Below, piece after piece: positions 12,997-25,033 of a stretch of DNA of 64,000 bases; the stretch's first letter is position 1; every line of letters starts with the position of its first letter. Under the pieces are notes generated by a model, which saw only the letters and a list, made by a program, of their open reading frames with translations, made no database searches and had not been told where the DNA came from. The position numbers and the translations under genes were made by a program. The stretch is from Panaeolus papilionaceus. Taxonomy: Eukaryota; Basidiomycota; Agaricomycetes; Agaricales. The stretch lies in the NCBI GenBank assembly GCA_015501605.1, contig JADNRZ010000012.1:248001-312000 (forward strand), read 5' to 3'.

Positions 12997-15253
12997 TCAC
13001 GTTCTGCGTGTTTTGGCTGCTTATCCTTCCACTTTTCGTTCTACTCTACTTCTATGACCTAATTGGCCCTTCGCATCATGGACACGATATAACAATTATA
13101 GACGAACGATTTTATCTTCTCTCGGACGTGCCCCGAGTCTTCGAATAAACCGTCGTCGCACTGCTGTATTTCTATAACCATCCATCCCAGTGTATTTCTA
13201 CCTTCTCTTTTTCGCATTTTTCGCATTGGTAGATACGGACTATGTCTGTATTTATTGTGATTCATTTTCTGTCTTTTCGGTGCTGGTATTGCCAGTTCCA
13301 TTATGATTCTCCGCTTGCAATGTACTGTATTCTATAGTTAGAGGAACTCCATGTTCCACTCGATGAAAAATAATTACCCAAGTTTAAAGTAAATAAACCG
13401 ACGTCCGAACCTGGGGGATGAACTAATTATAGATTGCTTCGATCCGTACCAACTCAGGTCCACGAGTTGTACTGGTCCGAACCGAGCACCGCTCCTATCA
13501 CATACTAATTGACACGCAGCTATTACTTAGGTAAATTCATTCGTACTCTCTGCCGTCCTACGGGCGCTCCGGGAGGTGTTTCAGTCGCCTTATAATCTTA
13601 TTATCACTCAGCCTTTCTATAGGCCATCTCGGGCATCTCAGGTTGCTGAATTTGTTACTGCCATTGGGGGGTTGGTTGCAAGTGCATGTCACTGCCATGA
13701 GCATGGTGAGGGGACGTCAAGGTGCACTGCATTCCGACCGGTTTTCATTAGCCCTGCTCACCGGTGGTGCAGTGCATGCATACGATGGTGTTTCGTCCGC
13801 TTCGGAGTGCAAGGAACAATCATGAAACTCGAATTTATCCACCTACCCTGTTGTCGAGTCTCTGACCAGCGGAATGGATGGTCGAACGGATCAAATCTGG
13901 GGGTCATACATTGGTCATGCAGAATCACTATGTATTGCTCACGTAGTCCCTTGTTTGAGAGCATAACTCCGTCCGCATATGTGTCCATATACTCTCCATA
14001 CCGGCGGAGAACAGATAAATTCTGGGACTATGGAGGTCCGATATGTACTGAGGTTGCGATTCAGCTGTCAGGAACACTTGTAGGATGGTCGAGTAGAGTT
14101 CAAATTCTGGACGTCAGACATCAGGCTCTTAGATCTAGCAACGACAGTGCTGGTTCCGGTTCGACGAGAATGACCTTAACCTCGAGAGCGGTCCCAGTAC
14201 TACATATGCATTGATTACGAATCTGGTTCGGGCCAGAGACTCCCGTCGTATATTTATCAGTCTTATATGGTAGGAATCGGTTATCATAAAGCAGCGAGCA
14301 TTGCCATCTGTAACGCTTGCGGTTCAGCATGCTTTATAGATTGGTTCAAGAAATACTACCCTGTTGCACAATCGGTTCGAAGAGGAATATAGATGAAGTG
14401 AATACAAGCTCGGCCCCAAATTTGCCTCGCAGCTTTGTATAGGATATCTATCATCCAAGATCCAAGGACTGGGAGTTATGCCACGACGTGGCCACCAAGG
14501 CAGAAATTGACTTGCAGTCCTATTGTGAGTACCCATGGGTTTTTAGAAACAGAGCGATGCCATATGGACCTATATCTGGACGGGATTCCATGACGCTCTA
14601 TTATTGGCATTGTAACAATGCCTTTAAATGGTCAAGAAAACTGCAGTGACAACATGAGGATCGCAACCTGAGCATTCCAGAACTGTAAGAAAGGCGTTTT
14701 CACATATTCCAAGTCCGTCAGGACCTGTAGTTGTGTTCCTCTAGGTCAGTGTTTTTTTATATAAGAGAAGCGAAAAAAACTGCGGGCGAGAATAAATTTG
14801 ACGGCTTCGCATCACAATGGAGGGGACTGAGTCGCCTGACTCTCCGACAGTAACTAGAAGAAAGACTTGAAAGTTGAGTACCCGAGTCCCAATAGATTTC
14901 GCACAGCCAGGTTGGAAGAAGCATATGGTCCGGGCTTCTGTAGTCCAGACATGAGATTTAGATACCAGCCAGATTCAGAGACACCTCCTGTTGATTGTAT
15001 CGAGGACTAAACGGCTTAAAAACCAAAAGCTTGACGTTGAAAATGACAGTGATAAGTGAACGGTCGTGAAGGATGTCAAAAGGTTGTCGATGTTAGTCAA
15101 ATGGTAGTGTGGAAGAGAGAAACAGGGGCAACATGTGACAAATCCAACAGAATTTTGATTGAGTGTAACTTGGACCCTGACTTTAACGACATCAAATGGT
15201 TTGAACAGGTCACTGGCAAGACTCAGTTATTTTCAACACCATCATCACTATCA
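12997..15253. other. Gene-poor region
   Basis: A 212-codon plus-strand frame (13576-14214) and overlapping minus frames occur, but none shows a domain or splice structure. The segment may hold decayed sequence. The right end is the promoter of the LRR gene. Confidence 0.35.
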
Positions 15254-18200
15254 ATGGCTGCTTCTTCATCGTCGGCATCGTCGTCGGGCTCTTCATGTCC
15301 CCCTTCGTCATCTGCGGTGACAATACCAGTGCCTGGAAAGTCCATCTTGAAGAAACCACCACCCCCACAACCTTCACTATTCACCCGTTTCACTCGCTTC
15401 TTGCCAAACCAAGCTCAGACCCAGCAGCCTACACCCGAAGAAGATGTTAAACCGCTGAAGAGAGCACATTTTATCTTACCACAGATTGCTATCATATACC
15501 CCATCTCGTCTGTAAACCCTCCGTCTACACCGACATTAAAAGAGGAAAAGCGTGCCATAGAGGATAGGGAAGCTGAGCGGAGAAAGCGAGTTGTTAGAGG
15601 TTCACCTAACAGTCCTGGAGGAAATGAGTCTGATGACTGGTGGCCGATGGATAGAGTAGAGACCTTCTATCGCGAGTGTTGCGCAGGTTGTGAGGAAGAG
15701 CCTGATCCAGCCATCACAGTAGCCTTTAAAGTGCGTTCCAACCATCCTTCTATCTGATCATACCTAAGATATGTCGTAGACTGCATCAAGCACAAGTCCT
15801 CGCACCGTTGATTTCTCGGGCGTTCAACTCACCTTTACTTCGGCCTCAATTTTGTCTGACGTATTCTCCATTGAATGGGGTCTGCGGAAGCTGGTGTTCC
15901 GTGAATGTGATCTAGATGATCATGTATGTTACGAACTTTTCCGTCCATTAAGTCTTCTGCTCAAAGGTTTTGCATTTGACAGATTTTAAAACCTATTTTA
16001 CATGCCCTCTTGATACCAGCCACTCTCACCTTCATATCAGTTGCCTCTAACCGTCGTCTGAAAGCCCCGGCATTCCGTCTGATTGGCGCCTATGTCAAAA
16101 AGGTATGAAAATTCCCAACATAGCAGATTACTCGTCTCTCAATTTTCTTCTCTTCATCCAGGCAAAGTTATTGCAATTCCTGGACCTCTCTCAGAATTCG
16201 CTTGATAAGAAGTCGATCGAATACATTGTGGCAGCTTTGGAAACGGCACCAGAGCCAGGTCTAGTTTCGTTGCGTTTGGATGATTGTCAACTTCGTCCAC
16301 CTGCTTTGGAATCCCTCTGTAAGCTGACCTTTATTTTGACTCGTACTGGTAACTGATTTAGTCTAGGTCGTGCTGTCAGGACCTCTTCTCTGAAAAACAT
16401 TTCTCTGCGGCATAATAAGATATCTGCCAGCGGTGCAGTTGCCTTAGCGCTTATGATTAGGGACTACCCCGATGTCGTGACAGCTCCTTTGTCCCCCGCA
16501 CCCTCCAGTACATCTGCGACACCCACTTCTTCAGCTACCTCGTCACCAACCATGTCAGTTTCTAATTTATCGCTGTCATCTCCACCCGCTACCCCGACAA
16601 TCGCTCTGCCAAGCCCGCTTTCAGCCCGCCCTGGAACCATCCTTCCACCCCCCCGCCATCCAGGCTCCGCTACCGCGATGCAGACAACATATACACCGTA
16701 TATCCCCAAATCTCGTAGAGGCAGAGCAGCGCCAACAACAGCCACTAATCCCCTTTCTCCAACTGGGCAGCATATTCCGATCATTACTTCTTCGGTTCAG
16801 GGAGGTGTTACAGCGAGACATCCGACGCCAGGACAACATGTCAATGGAGATGGACCTCGTCACAATGCTGGCCCCAGTGCGGCACTCTTGGATAAAGTCA
16901 GAGCGCTAGACTCGCTGCCTAGGCTCGGAGCTTTGAGAACTCTTGATCTCAAGGGAAATGACCTGCGTGTACGTTATTTTTGTTTTAGGTCGAAAGTTGA
17001 TTATGACGTCGTGATCTTTTTTCAGAACGGTGTAAGCTATCTTGCACAGGTTCTCAAACGCAATCGGACGTTGAAGGTGCTGAACTTGAGCGAGAACAAA
17101 CTTGATGTGCAGTGCTTAGTTTTGATTGCAGAGGCTCTCGTATGTATTATCGCCCAATACCATCTTCTGTCGATTTCACTCACTCTTTCCTCTCTCTGTA
17201 GAAATACAACTCATGCTTGGAAACTCTGGATCTCAATAAAAATCCTTGTGCTGGTCCTGGACTAGAAGGAGTATGTGCTTCTCAACACAGCAACTTGTTG
17301 TTGCTGAGCTTTTATCTACAGATTCAATCACTCCGCACGGCGTTTACTCTCAACACTGCGCTGAAACGGCTCTTCCTGTCATCTACTGGCATGACTTCCG
17401 CTGGTGCGATTGCTTTAGCAGAGTTCCTTCCTGAATCTACTTCACTTCTTCACTTGGATCTAACATTGAATGACATCGACATTGCTGGAGTGATGGCCCT
17501 TAGCTCGGGGCTCAAAGCAAATCATGTTATGAGATGTCTCGATCTGAACATCCCCCCAGGCGACGAGGAATTTGCGAGGTAGGCAATTTTTCGTGTCTTA
17601 TGCGCGCTGTGATGGTGGCTCACACATATTACCCTTTTCAATTAGAATGTGCAGGGAGATTCTGAATTCCTGTGTGAGGAATACTCAAGAAGCCGAAAGG
17701 CTGTCCTCCAAGGCGTCTGAGAAAACGACAAGTGGCAGGGGCTTGGGCAAAGGGGTTTGGAATATGATCGAGGAGAGCGAGCTGGCCAAATCGATTAAGC
17801 TTGACGAAGAGAAGAAGGTATTTTCCATACACATCACGCTTGTTTAACCTAGTTTTTTGACGATTTGCATTTTCTTTTACAGAACGAGAGTGACATTGTT
17901 GTCCGTGCACGCACATGCATAAGACAGTTGAATGCGGCCCTTAACAGGGATGGGTCGGGATCACCACCAACCCCCAAGCTTGCAGACTCTCCTCAGTTGG
18001 GCGACGTCCTTCCCAAGGCAAGGTCTATCACCGTTGAGCTTACCACCCGTATTCAAGAGAGCGAGGACCCACACCGTCTTGAAGAGCTTTTAGATATCAA
18101 TGACCAGCTATTGGCGCTGCTGAAGAAAATCCCTCGTGGGACGAGACCGAACCTCACGATCCAGGGACTTGGTCTTACCTTTGACGCCTCGGCTAGCCCA

Positions 18201-19068
18201 CAAGATGATGGTGATGGAAAACTTGACGGGTTACCTCACCTCAACGGACTCTCGCCCAATACTACTGCGAGTATTGAGTCCGAGGCTGAGGATGAAGAGG
18301 AGCTTCTCACCCCAACGACACCCAAGGTGGACAAGGGCAAAAGGAAGGCGGAGCCTGAGGAACCAGAGATGATTTTAAGTCCTAAAACTTTCAGGATGGC
18401 AGAGGGCCCTGACGATGAAGAACTTGCGGCACGGTACCGTGAAGGAGGTATCACATCACCTACTGATAGGTTGGTATTTTTGCAGAACCTGTGTCCTGGA
18501 GAACAATTTTCTTATTCCCAAAAGCAGGTCACGTAGCTGGGTAACCGAGGAAGGAGAGGTGTTTAGGAAGGGAACCGTCCTTCTAGGCCCTGAGGAAATG
18601 GAGGGCGAGTATGCTGGAGAGGAGTTGCGTAAGGAGGTAAGCAGGGTGTTTCATTCATTGAATCCATAATGCTTGGCGGTTCACCTTACTGACTGCACGT
18701 TGTAGCTTCTCGAGGCGATGGTTGAACGACCACCACCACGACCTTTGACCGATGACTACGAATTTGACGTAATGGGCCCTCTAGCGGATCCTATTCCTGA
18801 TAAATCACCGAACCGCTCCCCCAATATACCTCCTGCACCTTCACCGACCATCGCCGACGCGCCCAAACCTGCTCCTCGTCCCTACGTCTCTCGGCGCTCT
18901 TCCTCGGGCTCTTTGTTGAGTGCCATCACCCCAGGCAGCCCATCTTTAGGGGGAGACGCAGACGCCAATCAGGCTGCGCTACAACGGGCGCTGCTTAGCC
19001 CTGTTCCATTGTCAGGTTCTAGGTCACCTGTTTCTCGTTCTCATTCTTCCTCTGGTTTGGAAACATGA
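15254..19068 (+). CDS. Large leucine-rich-repeat protein, PPP1R37-like architecture
   Basis: Twelve exons join in phase throughout: 15254-15730, 15780-15923, 15983-16102, 16162-16318, 16367-16968, 17026-17139, 17202-17270, 17322-17578, 17646-17817, 17883-18469, 18528-18636 and 18706-19068. They give 1056 residues. The N-terminus is low complexity (S, P) with GKSILKKPPPPQP and LKRAHFILP. The latter resembles an RVxF-type PP1-docking motif. Ribonuclease-inhibitor-type LRRs follow (LQFLDLSQNSLD, LKNISLRHNKIS, LRTLDLKGNDLR, LKVLNLSENKLD, LETLDLNKNP, LLHLDLTLNDID), interrupted by a roughly 130-residue proline/serine insert in exon 5. The C-terminal third is disordered and acidic with SP/TP sites. 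The order resembles animal PPP1R37 and fungal relatives, so a protein phosphatase 1 regulatory scaffold is the best guess. The 5' frame extends upstream of 15254, but MAASSSS is the first plausible start. Confidence 0.8.
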
Positions 19069-19697
19069 GGCAGCGGATCTGTAAGCTTGTGTTACATTTA
19101 TATCCCCGCATTACCCTCTTGTCTACCTTCGTTTCCGGTTCGCAGGAACGATTCAATTCTGATACATAATCAGAACACGTTCTTTGTGGTTCTCATGCGG
19201 AGAATCCAGCTTGTTGTTTCCTCCCCCCACCACCCCTCATCTCCCCTAGGATTGTTACCACTTTACTCATTGCTTATATTACATTTTTGTATGGACAGAA
19301 ACAGTACATTCTAGCTCGCCCTTCTGATTTGCCATGGGGCGAATAATGTTTTCGTTCTACAACTTTGCCGACTCTATAGTGGACGCATATAATATTTCAG
19401 TTGTGCTTTGGAATATAAATTTCTCGTAATGGTCGGACGCGGTGGCGCATGAGAAGCTCTGAAAATTATAAGTTTGGTCTACGGTATTCCAAACAAATAG
19501 AATAAGCAGTTGAAAGCCTGGTATCATTTTATTTTGTGCCTGAGCAGAGGTGAGCACTTGACTGAATCAAAGACAGCAGCAGCTAGGTATCCGTGGGATA
19601 TCGTAAACAGAGCAACCCGCGATTTCGAACCCCTTTCTTCCCTTCATATTTTTCGCCGTCCACATCTCTCACTTATTCCTGTATTTCAACATCGAAT
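19069..19697. other. Intergenic; LRR 3' region and peroxiredoxin promoter
   Basis: No gene is visible. Pyrimidine-rich tracts precede the peroxiredoxin ATG. Confidence 0.4.
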
Positions 19698-20687
19698 ATG
19701 GCGCCCCGCAAAGCATCTGGTGCTGATAGCTCCTCCGCTGAGCCTCCTAGACGATCAGGGCGACTGGCCGCCCAACCTGCACCAGAACCCATACCGGCCG
19801 CTGCCAAACCAAGAGCAACTAAAAAGAGATCTGCTGAGGATGTGAATGAGGAAGGAAAAGAAGGCGAGTCATCTGCAGCAGCCAAAAAGGTTTGTTTTAC
19901 ATTCGTTTGCCTTTTTGCTCTTTTTTCCCTTCTTTTTTGTGAATTGACTTCATAACCTATAAACCATGCTTTGCGCTTCTCTAGGCCAAACCAGACGCTG
20001 ATGCCTCGGAGGAGAGCGTCCCCCAGTTGGATTCGATTAACCTTGGTGATAGCCTACCTACCTTGACACTTAAGAATGAAAAGGGCGAGGACATTCAGGT
20101 CGCCGAACTCGCTGCTGAGAAGGGTGTTATTCTGTTCTTGGTTCCCAAAGCAGATACCCGTAGGTTACCAGCCATTCACTTTCAACATAACTGGTAATAA
20201 TTATTTTCCTTTTCTTTCTTTCATTAAAGCTGGATGCACAAACCAAGCGTGTGGCTTCCGTGATAGTTACCCAGATTTTACATCTGTGAACTACACGGTT
20301 TACTGCCTGAGCGCAGATTCACCCACAGCTCAATCCAAATGGCAAACCAAGGTACTCAGCTTGTTCTTTATTCACAACAAGCTATATCTCTCATCGCTTC
20401 ATTTCTTACTTTCATAGAAAGAATTGCCTTACCCTCTTATATCCGACCCTAAACGTATTCTCATCACTGCACTTGGTGCTGGTGAGGGCGGAAAAACAAA
20501 ACGAAGCCATTTCATTTTCGAGAAAGGAGGCAAGCTTGTGGGCAAGAAGCTTCCTGTTTCACCTGCTGACAGGTTAGAGTAAACTTATTCGCTGATTGAT
20601 ATTGCTGCTCACATTCCATTTGCTTCCGCTAGCCCTAAACTGGCACTCGAATTCGTCAAGAGCACGCAAACTGCCCCCACAACCTGA
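19698..20687 (+). CDS. Peroxiredoxin, BCP/PrxQ type with nuclear-type N-terminal extension
   Basis: Five exons (19698-19889, 19985-20159, 20230-20351, 20418-20572, 20633-20687) join in phase to give 232 residues. The enzyme reduces hydroperoxides with thioredoxin. The peroxidatic cysteine is in PGCTNQACGFRD, and a second cysteine five residues later is the resolving one, as in atypical 2-Cys BCP/PrxQ proteins. Other family features are FRDSYPDF, LISDPKRIL and SHFIFEKGG. The first about 65 residues, before the catalytic domain, are rich in K, R, P and A (RRSGRLAAQP, KPRATKKRS), like the nuclear thiol peroxidase Dot5 of yeast, so nuclear location is likely. Exon 1 encodes almost exactly this extension, so the targeting peptide sits on its own exon. 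Confidence 0.93.
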
Positions 20688-20961
20688 AGCAGAAAAATAA
20701 CCTTGAAACATTTCTCCAATTGGGCGTTTCCATTTCTTTTGGGTGGATATATTGCCTAGTCCTACAGATATCTATCAATTTTACACGCGTTGTACAATGG
20801 CGACAGGTGTTATACAGGGTGAACAGGGATTATAATACATGCGAATTGCGATCGTTTTTCAAACTGGACGTCAAGGATCAGTAACCTGCAATGGGATAAT
20901 GCCATTCATAAAAGATTAGACTGACTGTGAGTGACCCGCTAAAAGTCCCGACTGCCAGACC

Positions 20962-21498
20962 TTACAGTGCAGTTTTGGATACTGGGTAGTGCTCGTGATC
21001 TACGAGAAGGGAAGAAGAAAAGAAGAAGACACAAGAACATGAACACATGACATCGATGCAGCAGACGTGGCACTTACTGCATAGGTTGGTTCCGAATTTT
21101 ATGCACTGTCGTTGTGTCCGCATACACCGTTTGTGGTCTTTCGTTTTTCGACATCGCTGCAGCTCAAGCACGATGACTCCTGCCCTCGTAGGCAACATCC
21201 CCACCTCCATCATCTCAGTCTCGTCCTCTGAATCCTCCCTAACCCAATTGATACATTGTCTCATCATGCGGATGAAGTAAATGCCAATGACCATGACTAA
21301 TCCCCAGAGGAGGACTTTTGGAATGCCTGCTTCTTCCAGTGCCGTTTGCCATTTGTCGAAATAAGCTCGAACAGTCGCAAGTACTATTACGAATGAGATG
21401 AAGCCCGCATGCATGAACCCCTTCAAGCCTTCGAAGAGGGAGTCCATCGCGTGGAAGGTTAAAGTGGATGAAGGTGAATGATGATGGGACGGATCCAA
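20962..21498 (-). CDS. Small membrane protein, unknown function
   Basis: This single-exon frame has 178 codons. Two hydrophobic helices are visible: FISFVIVLATVRAYF and VLLWGLVMVIGIYFI (about residues 33-47 and 62-76). An acidic stretch (REDSEDETEMMEVG) follows, then a strikingly cysteine-rich tail (CSKCHVCCIDVMCSCSC). I recognise no family. A TATA-like element lies about 105 bases upstream. The cysteine-rich end may be a read-through of an unrecognised intron, in which case the real protein would end soon after the acidic segment. The gene is tail-to-tail with the peroxiredoxin gene. Confidence 0.45.
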   Translation of the reverse strand: MDPSHHHSPSSTLTFHAMDSLFEGLKGFMHAGFISFVIVLATVRAYFDKWQTALEEAGIPKVLLWGLVMVIGIYFIRMMRQCINWVREDSEDETEMMEVGMLPTRAGVIVLELQRCRKTKDHKRCMRTQRQCIKFGTNLCSKCHVCCIDVMCSCSCVFFFSSSLLVDHEHYPVSKTAL

Positions 21499-21601
21499 AG
21501 AGGAAAGTGTTTATTGCTTTTATTGTTGAAGTTGCTGTTGTTATACCATCAACCACCTGGGGCCTTCGGAGGTTTCCAGTGCGCGGTAACGGTAAACCGA
21601 T

Positions 21602-21609
21602 ATTTATAC
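21602..21609 (-). promoter_or_regulatory. TATA-like element for the small membrane protein
   Basis: On the minus strand this reads TGTATAAATA, about 105 bases before the ATG at 21498. Confidence 0.35.
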
Positions 21610-22542
21610 AACTTATCATGGGAGACGGATTATAAAACGTTTTAGACGGATTGAAATAAGCAAGTCCGAGGTTGGCCCACATCCAAGCCGAATGGGAAGA
21701 ATGGACAGGCCATTCATGCTGACTCCGACGAGACATCAATTGTGTACGCAAAACAAATGTGTAGCGCGACAACATCTAAGCGAAGTGTTTGTTCATGTCA
21801 TCTCTGCATTGGATCTATTCAATTTTATCACAGCGTTGCGAGAACATCCTCCCATCCGCACCATTCACCTTCAAGCCACCGTCTAATGCGTCGGATGGCT
21901 GAAGGAAGGCAGAAAGTAGCAAGGCTTGGCTTCAGTTCCGTCATACAGGCTTACGGAGCATCTGACTCATCTTGACGGGACTTTACGGCCTTACATCCCA
22001 GTATACCTAAATGTGCACGTCCTGGTGCTTGTCGAGCCATTTCAGCAGCTTCCATCCCCTTCTATGAGGTCAGAATTCCTTGACAGCCGGATGACGGCGA
22101 GTAATACGTTCATGGAACGGCATTGGCACGACGCACGCATTTCATTTCACATCCTTTCAAGTTTATCCTCACCGTCGTGGCACGAGCACCATCTCATTTC
22201 CGACGTGCTATGTACCAAATAAATGAAAGGGTCCTGGTCTGCAGGTGCATAACATGTAATAATATGCACACAATCTAGAATTCGGCATCGACATCGATAC
22301 AACCAGCCCACCAGTACTAGTGATTATACTGGGAGATGATAAGACTTCCGACGAACTTGCGCATGCTTCAGACTGTTGGCTATTCGGGACCAGCAGGACC
22401 CATTCTATATCCCTATTATTGCCGTCCTCCGCCTAGAGCTTCGTCGGCACAGCCTACTTGAGTCTAACTATGTGACTGTCTTAGGATCAGTCTAGCCACT
22501 TATTCGATTCATGGTCCGAAGAAGACTTGTAGTCTAGCATCT
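21610..22542. other. Intergenic region between divergent genes
   Basis: There are only short frames and no recognisable product. The region separates two diverging promoters. Confidence 0.4.
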
Positions 22543-22550
22543 TATATAAA
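22543..22550 (+). promoter_or_regulatory. TATA box of secreted-protein gene
   Basis: TATATAAA lies 72 bases before the ATG. Confidence 0.5.
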
Positions 22551-22621
22551 GGCTTCATTGGATCCTTGTCCTGCTGTTGTGACCTTGCCAAGCTCAGTAC
22601 ACATTAATTTGTGCGGGAACG

Positions 22622-23389
22622 ATGTACGGCATAATGTTTCGAAAGTTTATCATGGAGATACTTTCTGTCTGCATTTTGGGGTACATATCGGTGTCTTATG
22701 GAATGCCATTCGAAGCCGAGGCGCTCGCCAATCTCAAATACCCCTTCACTCTAGCCGCATTCAATGACACATTGCCAAAATCGAATTCGACAGGGGCCCC
22801 ATTAGTGCTCGGACAAGCTGGTAGGTTCTCGAAGCCGATGACTACCTTATTATAACGATACCGACACATAATTGATCTCTGTCAGGGTCCACAAGAGGCT
22901 TGTATTTCTACGTGACTTCGGTAAGTCCTCGATCTTTGTTAAATTGGAAAACGACGACCTGATCGATTTTACCCCTTGTGTCTTTATGAATATGTTTAGA
23001 CCTACGCATCCTATCCTTATAATGACTATCCTGAGCTTGCCTTAGTTGACGGTGAATTACACGCCTTCACACGGGCAGGACAGTGGATTACAAATGCAAC
23101 CGAGGTTAGAAGCGGAGGCACGCTTGGTTGGACCTCATCAACTATTTATACTTCACCCGCACCGCAAATATATTCAGCAATAAAGAATCCTTCATACCAG
23201 TATCCTTTGCTGGCAGCCCATGGAGTTTCTACTCTGTGGTCGTTGTGCACCTTCCCCAACACGTATCCGCAAAATAATGTAGTCTTCAATGTCTCGGCCG
23301 CCACCCCAAGCAGCCCCGGAGGACAGCTCCCATTCGACCCAAACAGTTGCTACAGTGTTTTAATTGATATATTGCCTCTGTCCCTCTGA
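22622..23389 (+). CDS. Secreted protein of unknown function
   Basis: Three exons (22622-22820, 22886-22920, 23000-23389) join in phase to give 207 residues. The N-terminus has a hydrophobic signal peptide (FIMEILSVCILGYISVSYG) with likely cleavage before MPFEAE. Starts at the internal methionines 5 or 11 are also possible. The mature part has N-glycosylation sequons (NDT, NST, NAT, NVS) and two cysteines near the C-terminus (SLCTFPN, NSCYSV) that could form one disulfide. It is rich in Y, P, S and T, and the GSTRGLYFYVTS segment and aromatic content suggest a beta-rich fold. This pattern fits small extracellular or wall-associated proteins of mushrooms, but I cannot name a family. It faces the hydrophobin gene tail-to-tail. 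Confidence 0.75.
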
Positions 23390-23594
23390 TAAACCTTGTC
23401 ATATCTTTTTGGGACATCGCTTAATAGTTCACCAGTTCTGATGGATATAGACGAGCAGAAACTTCGCCTCCATTTCTATTGCTTGATATATCATGAAAGT
23501 AACTACTCATCAATCTATTTTCAAAGTGAGAAGTAAACCGTTGTAATGGATATAGGCCTAATCCCCCCCCCCAACTTCAGAGCGATGTACCTAT

Positions 23595-24028
23595 TCACGC
23601 ATTGATGGTGACAGGACTGCATCCGAAGGATACAACTCCGCCATCTAGAATGTGTGTCAACTTCAAAAAGGCAGCTAAAGTATTTGAAGATACTCACGGA
23701 AATTGTTATTGGTGCAGCAGACCGGGGAGTTGGAACTGTTTCGATATATTAGCGCTGAACTTGCGGTAAAATCAACGATCAATTACCAGTTAGCGCCCGA
23801 ACCGACACCGATGGCTGTGACAGGAGAACACTGGTTACCGACCAGACCTGTGACCCCTTGAACGGGAACGCCGATGGTTCCCAGCAGGTTTTGTCCATCA
23901 GCGGAGTTGGCCTTGTAGAGCTGCTTGCAGCACTGCACGGGGCCGGTATTGCATGAGGACGGTACTCCAGCGATGGCGGGTAAAGCTAGGGTGAGTGCGA
24001 ATGAGGCTTGCATGATGTTGCAGTGCAT
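23595..24028 (-). CDS. Class I hydrophobin
   Basis: Three exons (24028-23787, 23735-23698, 23644-23595) join in phase to give 109 residues. Hydrophobins are secreted and self-assemble at air-water interfaces to coat hyphae and fruiting bodies. A signal peptide (QASFALTLALPAIAG) precedes the mature chain. All eight cysteines appear in the canonical order C, CC, C, C, CC, C: SCNTG, VQCCKQLY, NQCSPV, ANCSN, VCCTNNN and GCSPVTINA. The intron after ANC splits the fifth cysteine codon. Spacing fits class I proteins of basidiomycetes. Introns placed before and after the C-CC block are common in this family. The short final exon encodes only HGGVVSFGCSPVTINA and is easy to miss. Confidence 0.93.
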
Positions 24029-24097
24029 GGTTGTGATTTGAATGGTAGTGAGCGATACGTCAGGGTTGCTTGGTGGTAAATGTGCTGTATAAACACC

Positions 24098-24104
24098 TTT
24101 ATAC
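24098..24104 (-). promoter_or_regulatory. TATA box of hydrophobin gene
   Basis: On the minus strand this reads GTATAAA, about 70 bases upstream of the hydrophobin ATG. Confidence 0.45.
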
Positions 24105-25033
24105 TAGGAGACATTGTGTCCAGCGGGATGGTGGGATAAAATTTACAAGAGCCTATCTCAGTGGCGCCAAGGTTACAACCATAAACGATAGGATGGTTTA
24201 GATATGATTGGTGGAAGTAATGTTAAAATAGTGCCGCGGTCCTTGAATACGGGAAGCGCCCGATTTTTCTAATTGCCGCGTTCTAGGCTGACTCGGAATA
24301 TGTCGCGCCTTTAGGTTGTACCTTAATACGCCACAGAGCATTATTTTGAGAATGGCCGCTCGTATATCATCTGCATTGTCTCTTTAAGCTGACCTTCTTC
24401 TTCCGAAGAAGTATTCGATGGCGACATCGAATTACATATTTACACAAGCGAGGGCTTCCCGTTGGGTGCTTATAGCGGCATGAATATAGAAGATATTCTT
24501 CATCTTATTTTATCGTTTGACCAAAATTTGGTGTAATTGCAAAGATACTGTTTCTATCACCCGTTAAATAAGTCAATTAGAGTATATTCTATCCCTCATG
24601 TCCTGTTCAAAATTCCCCTGATCAGGGGGGTATCGAGCACATATACTAGTACGGAATATTGTTACAACTGTGTTTAGATGCAAGTATGGGAGAAAAGGGT
24701 CATCCACTGGTTGAAGGGGTTCATTCGCGCGCATATTATCTTCTCGGATTTTATTGCCTAAGTATTGTGGGAGATGCCCTGAGACGAACTTCTCGCAATG
24801 CAGGTCAATCACAAGCTTTGGGGAAGTTACATATTTCAAGCATTTCGAAGGGTATCCTTTCGATTTTGGGAGGGTCTAGAGCCTGTGGATTGTCAACACT
24901 TTAATAACTCGAACTAAGGGGACGATAAGATAAGAACCTGGTGGTCATCAATGCAGGTTGATGACTCTCACGCAAATATTCGAAGTTCGAACAGGGGGTG
25001 GCATTCCGAGATTCCTGTTAGACCACCTCCACC
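24105..25033. other. Intergenic region
   Basis: The divergent promoters of the hydrophobin and methyltransferase genes lie here; no gene is seen. Confidence 0.4.

Noticed and set aside
13576..14214. 212-codon plus-strand open frame
   Set aside because: It has no domain, no splice signals that extend it, and overlapping minus-strand frames of similar length. Composition is not protein-like over its length, so I left it out.
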